A stretch of DNA of 64,000 bases from Clostridium pasteurianum BC1 (lineage in GTDB: Bacteria; Bacillota; Clostridia; Clostridiales; Clostridiaceae): NCBI RefSeq assembly GCF_000389635.1, contig NC_021182.1, positions 2,294,001 to 2,358,000 on the forward strand, written 5' to 3'. Shown here piece by piece: positions 53,034 to 61,572 of the stretch. Both the position numbers and the translations under genes were made by a program. The notes below the pieces were generated by a model that was given only the letters and a program-made list of their open reading frames with translations, was not told the origin of the DNA and did not search any database. Position 1 is the stretch's first letter; each line of letters begins with the position of its first letter.

Positions 53034-54395
53034 TTGTCATTAATTCATAAATTTGTTCAAGGTAATGACTATTATGTTATAGATATAAATACGGGAAGTG
53101 TACATGAAATAGATAAATTGGTTTATGATTTATTAGATGAGAAGGGTTTAAAACCAAAAGGGGAGCTTATAGATAAGTTTTCAGATATTTATTCTATAGA
53201 AGAAATATCTGAGGCTTATGGTGAAATAGAAGAACTTGTTAATGAAGAGGTGCTGTATTCAAAGGATTTATATGAAGATATTGCAAGGAACTCAACAAAG
53301 GGAAAGTCCTACATTAAGGCTCTTTGCTTAAATATAGCCCATGATTGCAATTTGAAATGTAAATACTGTTTTGCAGAAGAAGGAGAATATAAGGGCTGCA
53401 GAATGTTAATGTCATCTGAAGTTGGGAAAAAAGCTATAGACTTTGTCATAGAAAATTCAGGACCAAGAAATAATATTGAAGTTGATTTATTTGGAGGAGA
53501 ACCACTTTTAGCCTTTGATACAGTTAAGGAAATAGTAGAGTATGCAAAGCAGCAGGAAAAAGTACATAATAAAAATATAAGATTTACAATGACTACTAAT
53601 GCAACTTTACTAAATGATGAAATAATGAAATATGCCGATGAAAATATGGGAAATATAGTTTTAAGTATAGATGGAAGAAAAGAAGTAAATGATAGTGTTA
53701 GGGTAAGAGCAGATGGCAGCGGATGTTATGATGTGATTTTGCCTAAGATTAAAAAGATGGTAGCTATGAGAGATAAAACTAAGCAGTACTATGCAAGAGG
53801 TACATTTACAAGAAACAACATAGATTTTTTTGAAGATGTAAAGCATATGGCGGACTTAGGCTTTAAAGAAATTTCCATTGAACCTGTGGTGCTTCCAGAG
53901 GACAATCCTCTTTCCATAAGAGAAGAAGATTTAGAAACTATATTTAAGGAATATGATAAATTATATGAAGAAATGCTTAAAAGACATAGAGAGGGAAATG
54001 AGTTTAAGTTTTATCATTTTAATATAAATTTACAGGGAGGGCCTTGTGTATACAAGAGAATATCAGGATGTGGAGCGGGACATGAATACGTGGCAATAAC
54101 TCCAGAGGGGGACGTATATCCCTGTCATCAGTTTGTAGGCAATAAGGATTTTAAATTAGGTACTATATTTGATAAGGATTTAAATGAAGAAATTCCTCAG
54201 GAGTTTAAAGAGGCTCACATATACAATAAACCTAAGTGTATAGATTGCTGGGCTAGATTTTATTGCAGCGGCGGGTGTCAGGCAAATAATTATAACTTTA
54301 ATAAAGATATCCATATACCTTACGAAGTAGGCTGTAAAATGCAGAAAAAGAGAATAGAATGTTCCATAGCATTAAAGGCAAAAACTATGGAATAA
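53034..54395 (+). CDS. scfB: SCIFF radical SAM maturase
   Basis: This 453 aa enzyme has an N-terminal peptide-binding region (about 1-90), the radical SAM motif C105xxxC109xxC112 (CNLKCKYC), and a C-terminal SPASM domain with cysteines in CGAGHEY, YPCHQF, CIDCWARFYCSGGC and the final VGC...C. It forms thioether bonds in the scfA peptide. TTG 53034 follows GGGAGGAAAA. The product should act in the cytoplasm before export. Confidence 0.95.
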   Translation: MSLIHKFVQGNDYYVIDINTGSVHEIDKLVYDLLDEKGLKPKGELIDKFSDIYSIEEISEAYGEIEELVNEEVLYSKDLYEDIARNSTKGKSYIKALCLNIAHDCNLKCKYCFAEEGEYKGCRMLMSSEVGKKAIDFVIENSGPRNNIEVDLFGGEPLLAFDTVKEIVEYAKQQEKVHNKNIRFTMTTNATLLNDEIMKYADENMGNIVLSIDGRKEVNDSVRVRADGSGCYDVILPKIKKMVAMRDKTKQYYARGTFTRNNIDFFEDVKHMADLGFKEISIEPVVLPEDNPLSIREEDLETIFKEYDKLYEEMLKRHREGNEFKFYHFNINLQGGPCVYKRISGCGAGHEYVAITPEGDVYPCHQFVGNKDFKLGTIFDKDLNEEIPQEFKEAHIYNKPKCIDCWARFYCSGGCQANNYNFNKDIHIPYEVGCKMQKKRIECSIALKAKTME

Positions 54396-54630
54396 TCAAT
54401 ATAAAATAAATAACATGATAAAAATGCCATCAATGTTTTACATTGTATAAGAAACAACCTCAGTTAAAGTAGTATGATGTTAGAATAGTATGATATTGGA
54501 GCAGTATACTGATTCTATATTCATTTAATATAGAACTTAGCATAGTGAATTGCCTATTATTGACTAATTATATATACACAACTATAATTAAATGGGTAGC
54601 TAAAAATATTGTCAACAAAGGAGGATAAAA
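54396..54630 (+). other. Intergenic region scfB-secD
   Basis: TTCTATATT/AATATAGAA (54513-54535) is a 9 bp palindrome. AGTATGAT occurs twice, 17 bases apart (54471 and 54488). GCAGTATACTGATT resembles part of the MITE-like repeat, so this may be a decayed copy. No gene is present. Confidence 0.35.
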
Positions 54631-55869
54631 ATGAAGAAAAAGAGTACAGTTTATTTTGTACTGAGTATAGTAGTGATTGCAGTTTTAGCCTATTTAGGTG
54701 CTTTTGGATATGTGGGAAGTACATATGAAATAAAACCTTTTAGTAAGACTATAAACAGAGGACTCGACCTTCAGGGGGGAGTATCTGTGGTTGAACAGAT
54801 TACAGATAAAAATGTATCAAATGCTACTATGCAGAGAACTATTCAGCTGCTCTCATTAAGAGTAAATAAAATGGGGGTAAGTGAAACCAACGTAGCTAAA
54901 GAAGGTGCTGACAAGATAAGAATTGATGTTCCTGGGAAAATTACCCCAGATGAAGTATTGAATACTATAGGAAAAACTGGTCAGCTTAAATTTGTAGGTC
55001 CTGATAATTCAACTATCTTAACAGGTAGCGATGTGAAAAGTGCCAGTGTAGGTACAGATCCACAGACCAACAAACCACTGATAAATCTTCAATTAAGTGA
55101 CAGTGGTACTAAAAAATTTGCAGATGCCACTCAAAAATATTTAGGCCAGGCAATTTCCATATATATGGATGATCAACAGATTACAAGTCCTACAGTGGAT
55201 ACAGTCATCAGCGATGGTAAAGCGCAAATTAGTGGTAATTATACAATTGATACCGCAAAGCAGCAGGCAGATATTATAAGTGCAGGAGCTCTTCCTGTTA
55301 CACTAAAAGCAGTTCAAGTTCAAACTGTAAGTGCTACACTTGGATCTACTGCACTTCCTATGAGTGTTAGGGCCGGTCTAGTAGGTATAGCAATAGTTTT
55401 GTCACTTATGTTTATATGGTTTAGGCGTCCGGGAATTATGGCGGATATTGCATTGATATTATATGTATTTTTAGTACTGTTGGTGTTTTCAGGTGTAGGT
55501 GCTACGCTTACTCTTTCAGGTATAGCAGGATTTTTGCTTACAGTTGGTATGGCTGTAGATGCAAATGTACTGATTTTTGCCAGAATAAAAGAGGAACTTA
55601 GAACTGGAAAGTCAATAAAATCTTCTACTAAAGCTGGATTTCAAAATGCTATGTCCTCCATAGTTGATTCCAATATAAATACAATAATCGCTGGATTGGT
55701 ATTGTATTTTGTAGGTTCAGGTCCTGTAAAGGGATTTGCGTTAACACTTATAATTGGAGTACTTGTAAGCTTATTTACAGCATTGTTTGTAACAAAACAT
55801 CTGCTGAATTGGTCTATAGATATTGGATTAATTAGTAAGCCTAAACATTTTGGAGTAAAGAGGGGGTAA
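54631..55869 (+). CDS. secD: Protein translocase subunit SecD
   Basis: This 412 aa membrane protein has one N-terminal helix, a large extracytoplasmic domain (about 30-235), and five C-terminal helices. It has GLDLQGGVSV, DVPG, and the conserved LTVGMAVDANVLIFARIKEELR. With SecF it uses the proton-motive force to help late steps of secretion. AAAGGAGGA precedes ATG 54631. Confidence 0.95.
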   Translation: MKKKSTVYFVLSIVVIAVLAYLGAFGYVGSTYEIKPFSKTINRGLDLQGGVSVVEQITDKNVSNATMQRTIQLLSLRVNKMGVSETNVAKEGADKIRIDVPGKITPDEVLNTIGKTGQLKFVGPDNSTILTGSDVKSASVGTDPQTNKPLINLQLSDSGTKKFADATQKYLGQAISIYMDDQQITSPTVDTVISDGKAQISGNYTIDTAKQQADIISAGALPVTLKAVQVQTVSATLGSTALPMSVRAGLVGIAIVLSLMFIWFRRPGIMADIALILYVFLVLLVFSGVGATLTLSGIAGFLLTVGMAVDANVLIFARIKEELRTGKSIKSSTKAGFQNAMSSIVDSNINTIIAGLVLYFVGSGPVKGFALTLIIGVLVSLFTALFVTKHLLNWSIDIGLISKPKHFGVKRG

Positions 55870-55873
55870 ACAT

Positions 55874-56770
55874 ATGCTGAAAGTTGTTGAAAAGAGAAAA
55901 ATTTGGTTTACCATTTCCATAATTATAATAGTAATTGGCATAGGCTTTATGTGCTACAGAGGACTTAATTTCGGTATAGATTTTAGGGGTGGTACCCTTA
56001 TGCAGATAAACATTAATAAAGATTTTAACAAACAGGATACAGACAAGATAATAGAGAAGTATGTTAAATCCAATGAATTTGAGAGTACAAAGGCCAATAA
56101 TAAAGAGCTTACTATAAGAATTAATAGTGAAGCAATTTCTGATGCAAATACTACAAAATTATTTAATGATATTAAAGATAAATATAAATTAAAGGATTCA
56201 GATTTGATAAGTAGAGATAGGATAGGCGCAACTATTGGAAACGACCTTGTAAGAAATGCTGTAACTGCCTTATCAATATCCATAATTTTAATGTTATTTT
56301 TTATAGCATACAGATTTGAATTTAAATTTGGTTTAGCAGCTATAATAGCGCTTTTACATGATGTATTGATCACATTAAGTGTTTATGCTATAGGAAATCT
56401 GCAAATTAATACACCTTTTATAGCAGCAATTTTAACTATAATAGGATATTCCATAGCCGATACTATAGTTATATTTGACAGAATAAGGGAAAATCAAAAG
56501 AAGCTGCGAGGCAAAGAACTTATAGAAATTGCAGACACAAGTATTTCTCAAACCGTAGGAAGATCTATATGCACTGTAACTACTACAGTGGTTACAATAA
56601 CCTGCTTACATATATTTGTTCCAGGTGTAAGGGAATTTACTATTCCTATACTAGTTGGTATAATCTCAGGATGTTATTCTTCAATATTTATAGCTAGTCC
56701 GATATGGTACTTATTTAAAAAGAGATCATCGGATAAAAAAAGAACTGATAAAAAAGAGCTTATTAAATAG
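55874..56770 (+). CDS. secF: Protein translocase subunit SecF
   Basis: This 298 aa protein has GIDFRGGTLMQI near residue 35 and six helices including IGYSIADTIVIFDRIRENQ. It starts 4 bases after secD and forms the SecDF complex with it. A terminator follows at 56787. Confidence 0.95.
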   Translation: MLKVVEKRKIWFTISIIIIVIGIGFMCYRGLNFGIDFRGGTLMQININKDFNKQDTDKIIEKYVKSNEFESTKANNKELTIRINSEAISDANTTKLFNDIKDKYKLKDSDLISRDRIGATIGNDLVRNAVTALSISIILMLFFIAYRFEFKFGLAAIIALLHDVLITLSVYAIGNLQINTPFIAAILTIIGYSIADTIVIFDRIRENQKKLRGKELIEIADTSISQTVGRSICTVTTTVVTITCLHIFVPGVREFTIPILVGIISGCYSSIFIASPIWYLFKKRSSDKKRTDKKELIK

Positions 56771-56786
56771 ACTAAATAATTGACTT

Positions 56787-56820
56787 AAATCGAAGTGACT
56801 GTGAGGCACTTCGATTTTTC
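56787..56820 (+). terminator. Terminator after secF
   Basis: AAATCGAAGTG (56787-56797) pairs with CACTTCGATTT (56807-56817), followed by T residues. Confidence 0.88.
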
Positions 56821-56896
56821 TCTGAAAAATGTTTGTATTATATGGGATTATAATATATAATATATTATGTTTTCTACAAAGCTGGAGGAATAAATT

Positions 56897-57754
56897 ATGG
56901 AAATAATTGAAGAAAATGTTCACTATTTAAAACAGCTAAAATTTCATAATCCCTTTTTTATGGACGGTATGCAAAAAGCTATAGATAAAGTTGTTAAGGC
57001 AGTAAATAATAGAGAGAAGATAATAATTTATGGCTACAGCGATGTAGACAGTATATATGGTATATCCATACTGTTTTTATTATTAAAATATCTTAATGCT
57101 GACGTAGAATATTTCATACCAGATGATATGGATGAGGAATATAGAATAAGCAGCGAATCATTAAAGGACTACATAAGATACCTTGGAGCAGATTTACTTA
57201 TAACTGTAGGCTGTGGAAGTAATTCTAAAAAAGAAATTATACTGGCTAAGCAGCTGGGCATGGAGGTTATAATTACTGATTACCATGAGATTTATGAGGA
57301 TTGTAAACAGGCAATACTTATAAATCCAAATAAAAAATTTTGCAAATATCCTTTTAAGTATTTATCTGCAGCGGGAATTGCATTTAAATTTTGTGAAGCA
57401 ATTTCTATGTACTATAAAATAAAAGGTGTATATAAATATATAGATTTAGCTATGCTTGGCACTATTTCTAGTAAATTTCCTATAAAAGAAGAAAATAGAA
57501 CCATAGTTGACGTGGGTTTAGAACATCTTGCTGCTACTAATAATTATGGAATAAAAGCACTTATAAAAATTAATAGGTTTAAGGAATTTAATGAGGGTAT
57601 GGCAGTAAAATTGGTTGAGTCAGTTATTTCGACAAAAAGTGTAGTGGGAAGAATTGACAATGCTAGAATTGCAGTAGAACTCTTTACTACTCATGATAGC
57701 TATAGAGCATTGCAGATTGCCAAGTACTTAAATAAAGAGGTCTTAAAAAAATAA
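56897..57754 (+). CDS. RecJ-like DHH protein with degenerate catalytic motifs
   Basis: This 285 aa protein aligns by eye with the N-terminal DHH and DHHA1-proximal part of RecJ (HNPFFMDGMQKAIDKV, ILFLLLKYLNADVEYFIP, AGIAFKFCEA). The residues for metal binding are altered: DYDVDG reads YSDVDS, TVDCG reads TVGCG, and DHH reads DYH. The C-terminal half of RecJ (DHHA1, OB fold) is absent. The frame is open and well expressed in form (GGAGGAATAA before ATG 56897), so it may be a pseudoenzyme, not a fresh pseudogene. It occupies the usual recJ site between secF and apt. Confidence 0.8.
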   Translation: MEIIEENVHYLKQLKFHNPFFMDGMQKAIDKVVKAVNNREKIIIYGYSDVDSIYGISILFLLLKYLNADVEYFIPDDMDEEYRISSESLKDYIRYLGADLLITVGCGSNSKKEIILAKQLGMEVIITDYHEIYEDCKQAILINPNKKFCKYPFKYLSAAGIAFKFCEAISMYYKIKGVYKYIDLAMLGTISSKFPIKEENRTIVDVGLEHLAATNNYGIKALIKINRFKEFNEGMAVKLVESVISTKSVVGRIDNARIAVELFTTHDSYRALQIAKYLNKEVLKK

Positions 57755-57911
57755 GTAATATAGGTCTATTTGATTTATGAATGTTGCCTGAACTTATATG
57801 TTTAATATGTAGTATTATATATCTAGATAATAATTTTTAAAATTCAGTGGAAGTTAAAAAAATTTCATTTGGGTATAAAGCTTTTTGTATATTGATTTAG
57901 GAGGAATAAAA

Positions 57912-58430
57912 ATGAATTTAGAAAGTAAAATTAGGATTATTGAGGATTTCCCCAAAAAAGGTATAAGTTTTAAGGATATAACAACTTTACTTGAAGATAA
58001 AGCAGCCTTTAAATATACAATAGACTCCTTTTCTGAGTTATTAAAGGATAAAGATATAGACATAGTTGTAGGACCGGAAGCAAGGGGGTTTATGTTTGGG
58101 ACTCCACTGGCTTATGCACTGGGAGCTGGCTTTGTACCAGCAAGAAAAAAAGGAAAATTACCTTGTGATACTTTAAGTATTGAATATGGTCTTGAATATG
58201 GAAAAGATGTTATTGAAATACATAAGGATGCTATTAAGCCAGGGCAAAAAGTTGCAATAATAGATGATTTACTTGCTACTGGTGGTACTATAGAGGCAGT
58301 AACGAAACTTGTTGAAGAAATGGGTGGAGAAGTTGTTTCTATAAATTTTCTCATAGAGCTTACTGGACTTAACGGAAGAGAAAAGTTAGAAAAATATGAT
58401 ATCAATTCATTGGTTACCTATGAGTTTTAG
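57912..58430 (+). CDS. apt: Adenine phosphoribosyltransferase
   Basis: This 172 aa enzyme converts adenine and PRPP to AMP. It has FPKKGISFKDIT at the N-terminus, VGPEARGFMFG, KKGKLP and the PRPP-binding VAIIDDLLATGGT. AGGAGGA supports ATG 57912 over the upstream ATG 57885. A MITE-like repeat starts 11 bases after the stop. Confidence 0.96.
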   Translation: MNLESKIRIIEDFPKKGISFKDITTLLEDKAAFKYTIDSFSELLKDKDIDIVVGPEARGFMFGTPLAYALGAGFVPARKKGKLPCDTLSIEYGLEYGKDVIEIHKDAIKPGQKVAIIDDLLATGGTIEAVTKLVEEMGGEVVSINFLIELTGLNGREKLEKYDINSLVTYEF

Positions 58431-58441
58431 TTTTGACAAAT

Positions 58442-58604
58442 TAAGGCATATGAAAATAAATAATAGATCAAAGATGTGACGTATATTTTAAATTAAACAA
58501 GGAAACAAGTTCTGATGATAGTGGGCTATCAGAGGGTTCTGTTGACGCAGTAGAATTTAAAATATACTAGCATACTGGCCTATTTATTTTTTGAATATGC
58601 CTTA
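58442..58604 (+). repeat. MITE-like repeat, copy D (163 bp)
   Basis: The ends are TAAGGCATATG and ATATGCCTTA, the most symmetric of the four copies. The inner hairpin is TGATAG-tggg-CTATCA, a compensated change relative to copies A and C (AGATAG/CTATCT). Confidence 0.87.
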
Positions 58605-58672
58605 GCTATTGTAACATAATTTTAAATTGCAAAAAAAGACATTATAATATATAATATTAGTAAAAATAATTG

Positions 58673-58701
58673 GGCTGGTTGTTAAACCAGCCTTTGATTT
58701 T
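58673..58701 (+). terminator. Leader hairpin before relA
   Basis: GGCTGGTT (58673-58680) pairs with AACCAGCC (58685-58692), followed by TTTGATTTT. A -10-like TATAAT lies upstream at 58643-58648, so the hairpin is in the relA leader and could attenuate it. Confidence 0.55.
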
Positions 58702-58717
58702 AGGGAGAGAAAGCTGA

Positions 58718-60940
58718 ATGCTGAGCAAGTTAATGGAAACAATAGATAAATACTGTTATAATGTTGATAAAGATTTTATTAATAAAGCCTATAATTTTGC
58801 TGTGGATGCCCATAAAAAACAAAAAAGGGAATCTGGAGAACCTTACATCATACATCCTGAGGAAGTTGCCCGCATTTTAGCTGAAATGGGTATGGATCAA
58901 AATACTATAGCAGCTGGTCTTTTGCATGATGTTATAGAGGATACAGAATATACCTATGAAGATGTCACAAGAGAATTTAATTCTGAAGTGGCAAATTTAG
59001 TTGAGGGTGTAACAAAGCTTGGAAAAATAAGCTATAAAACTAAAGAAGAACAACAGGCTGATAATGTAAGAAAAATGCTGCTTGCAATGGCAAAGGACAT
59101 AAGGGTTATATTGATAAAATTATCCGATAGATTACACAACATGAGAACATTACGTTATATGTCAGTTCAAAAGCAAAAGGAAAAAGCTAAAGAAACCTTA
59201 GACATATTTGCTCCCCTTGCTCACAGACTTGGTATTTCAAAAATAAAATGGGAATTAGAGGATTTAGCTTTTAGATATATAAAACCAAATGAGTATTATG
59301 AACTGGTGGATGATATAGCAGAAAAAAGAGTAGAGAGAGAAGAATATATTAAAGGAATAATTGCTGAACTCCATAAAAATTTGGAAGATGCTAATATAAT
59401 AGCTGATATAGATGGAAGACCTAAACATTTTTATAGTATATATAGAAAAATGGTAAATAAGAATAAAACTTTAGATCAGATATTTGATTTAACGGCTATA
59501 AGAATTTTAGTTAAAGATATAAGGGAATGTTATACAGTTCTTGGAATTGTTCACACAATGTATAAGCCTATACCGGGAAGATTTAAAGATTATATTGCCA
59601 TGCCAAAGCCTAATATGTATCAATCGCTGCATTCAACAGTTATAGGACCACAGGGAAAGTCCTTTGAAATACAAATAAGAACTCATGAAATGCATAAAAC
59701 GGCAGAATATGGTATTGCAGCTCACTGGAAATATAAGGAGGGAATGACGGAAGGAATAACGGAAGATCCCGATGGAAAAATTTCAGAACCTGTAAAAGCA
59801 GATTTTGATACTAAGCTTACATGGGTAAGGGAAATGCTGGATTGGCAAAAGGAAACTACAAATCCAGAGGAATTTATGGAAAATTTCAAAATCGATTTAT
59901 TCGAAGATGAGGCTTTTGTGTTTACACCTAAGGGTAAGGTAATCAACCTTCCTTCTGAAGCTACACCTGTAGATTTTGCTTACAAAATACATACAGATAT
60001 AGGAAACAGATGTATAGGTGCTAAGGTAAATGGGAGAATAGTACCATTAGATTACAAACTGAAAACAGGTGAAATAGTAGAAGTTTTAACTTCAGGAATA
60101 ACAAAAGGTCCTAATATACAATGGCTTAATAACGTTAAAAGTAATCAGGCAAAAATTAAGATAAAAGCTTGGTTTAAGAAGGCTAAAAGGGAAGAAAACA
60201 TAAATAGAGGGAAAGAAATACTAGAGAAGGAAGCAAAAAAACAAGGCTATAATTTTGCTGAATTTATAAAGGAAATTGGCTTAGAACAAATTTTAAAGAA
60301 GAACAATGTTAATAGTATAGAGGATCTTTATGTCTCTGTGGCTATTGGAACCACATCGCCATCATTGCTGGTATCAAAACTTAAGGAAAACATGCAGGGA
60401 AAAAGCCCCTCTGCTGCTGATGAATCAGCTTTAAAGGATATAAAAGAACACATAAATAAAGAAGTCAAGAAAGAGAAGGCAAGAAAGAGTTATAATCCTG
60501 GAGTTACAGTAAAAGGGGAAACTGATATACTTGTTAGATTTTCTAAATGTTGCAATCCTGTACCAGGAGACGATATAATTGGATATATAACCAAAGGGAG
60601 AGGAGTATCTATCCATAGAAAAGATTGTGAAAACGCCAATAATTTGATAAGACAGGATGGAAGCAGAATAGTAGAAGTGGCTTGGGGTAATGGAAATGAG
60701 GCTTATGTTGCGGAAATTCAGATAAAGGCAGATGATAGACCAAGACTTTTGACAGATATAATGGAAATATTAAATTCTATGGATACAAGTATTCAATCTA
60801 TGAGTGCAAAAGCAGTAAAAGGTGACATAGCCTTTATTACTTTTAAAATTAAAATAGTTGATATAAGCCATTTAGATATACTTATGAGAAACATAAAAAA
60901 GCTAAGAGGTGTTATGGAAGTATATAGAACAAAAAATTAG
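58718..60940 (+). CDS. relA: Bifunctional (p)ppGpp synthetase/hydrolase
   Basis: This 740 aa Rel protein has an HD hydrolase domain (HDVIEDTEYTYEDV near residue 70; LIKLSDRLHNMRTL near 132), the synthetase domain (about 220-340, PKPNMYQSLHSTVIG), a TGS domain (FTPKGKVINLPSEATPVDFAY near 405), and a C-terminal zinc/ACT part (CCNPVPGDDIIGYI, VEIQI-type ACT). All hydrolase motifs are present, so it should make and degrade the alarmone. The name rel or rsh is equally fitting. GGGAGAGA precedes ATG 58718. Confidence 0.96.
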   Translation: MLSKLMETIDKYCYNVDKDFINKAYNFAVDAHKKQKRESGEPYIIHPEEVARILAEMGMDQNTIAAGLLHDVIEDTEYTYEDVTREFNSEVANLVEGVTKLGKISYKTKEEQQADNVRKMLLAMAKDIRVILIKLSDRLHNMRTLRYMSVQKQKEKAKETLDIFAPLAHRLGISKIKWELEDLAFRYIKPNEYYELVDDIAEKRVEREEYIKGIIAELHKNLEDANIIADIDGRPKHFYSIYRKMVNKNKTLDQIFDLTAIRILVKDIRECYTVLGIVHTMYKPIPGRFKDYIAMPKPNMYQSLHSTVIGPQGKSFEIQIRTHEMHKTAEYGIAAHWKYKEGMTEGITEDPDGKISEPVKADFDTKLTWVREMLDWQKETTNPEEFMENFKIDLFEDEAFVFTPKGKVINLPSEATPVDFAYKIHTDIGNRCIGAKVNGRIVPLDYKLKTGEIVEVLTSGITKGPNIQWLNNVKSNQAKIKIKAWFKKAKREENINRGKEILEKEAKKQGYNFAEFIKEIGLEQILKKNNVNSIEDLYVSVAIGTTSPSLLVSKLKENMQGKSPSAADESALKDIKEHINKEVKKEKARKSYNPGVTVKGETDILVRFSKCCNPVPGDDIIGYITKGRGVSIHRKDCENANNLIRQDGSRIVEVAWGNGNEAYVAEIQIKADDRPRLLTDIMEILNSMDTSIQSMSAKAVKGDIAFITFKIKIVDISHLDILMRNIKKLRGVMEVYRTKN

Positions 60941-60949
60941 GAGGTAATT

Positions 60950-61549
60950 ATGAAAATTAATATTATACCAGCAGGTATTTATGATGCCAATTGTTATATT
61001 CTAATTGATGAAGATACAAATGAAGCAGCAGTAATTGATCCCGGTGGCGATGCACAGATTCTTATAAATAATATAAAGGCTTCACAGGCTAAGGTTAAAA
61101 TGATTTTATTGACTCACGGCCATGCAGATCATACAGGAGCGGTAAGTGAACTTAGAAATGAATTTGGGTGCAGTGTTTATATAAATGAAAAGGATGCAGA
61201 ATTAATAGATAAAAATATTCCTATTTATGGCAACCAAGATGAAAATGGAGATAAATTCATTAGTGAAGGTGATTTGCTTAAATTCGGAAATTGTGAAATT
61301 AAATGTGTGGAAACTCCAGGACACACACCAGGAGGAATGTGTTTTTTCATAGACAATTTAGTTTTTACTGGTGATACGCTTTTTAACAGATCCATTGGAA
61401 GAACAGATTTTCAAGGTGGAGATTATAATACAATAATAAATAGTATAAAGAATAAATTAATGATATTGCCTGATGCTACAGTAGTTTATCCTGGACATGG
61501 ACCGGAATCAAGTATAGGTTTTGAAAAAAAAAATAATCCCTTTTTATAA
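60950..61549 (+). CDS. MBL-fold metallohydrolase (glyoxalase II-like)
   Basis: This 199 aa protein has the metal-binding THGHADHTGA near residue 57, ETPGHTPG near 124, TGDTLF and the final YPGHGPES. It is of the YcbL/GloB-like type. It begins 9 bases after relA, with AGGAGG as binding site, and is in the conserved relA-mbl-hemZ-hisS order. The substrate is unknown; thioester hydrolysis is likely. Confidence 0.88.
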   Translation: MKINIIPAGIYDANCYILIDEDTNEAAVIDPGGDAQILINNIKASQAKVKMILLTHGHADHTGAVSELRNEFGCSVYINEKDAELIDKNIPIYGNQDENGDKFISEGDLLKFGNCEIKCVETPGHTPGGMCFFIDNLVFTGDTLFNRSIGRTDFQGGDYNTIINSIKNKLMILPDATVVYPGHGPESSIGFEKKNNPFL

Positions 61550-61572
61550 GGTCGAATACCAGTGGAGAAAAT

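Noticed and set aside
34508-58604. Repeated ~162 bp units as a CRISPR or phage attachment array
   Set aside because: Copies are dispersed kilobases apart in both orientations, lack spacers and have transposon-like ends.
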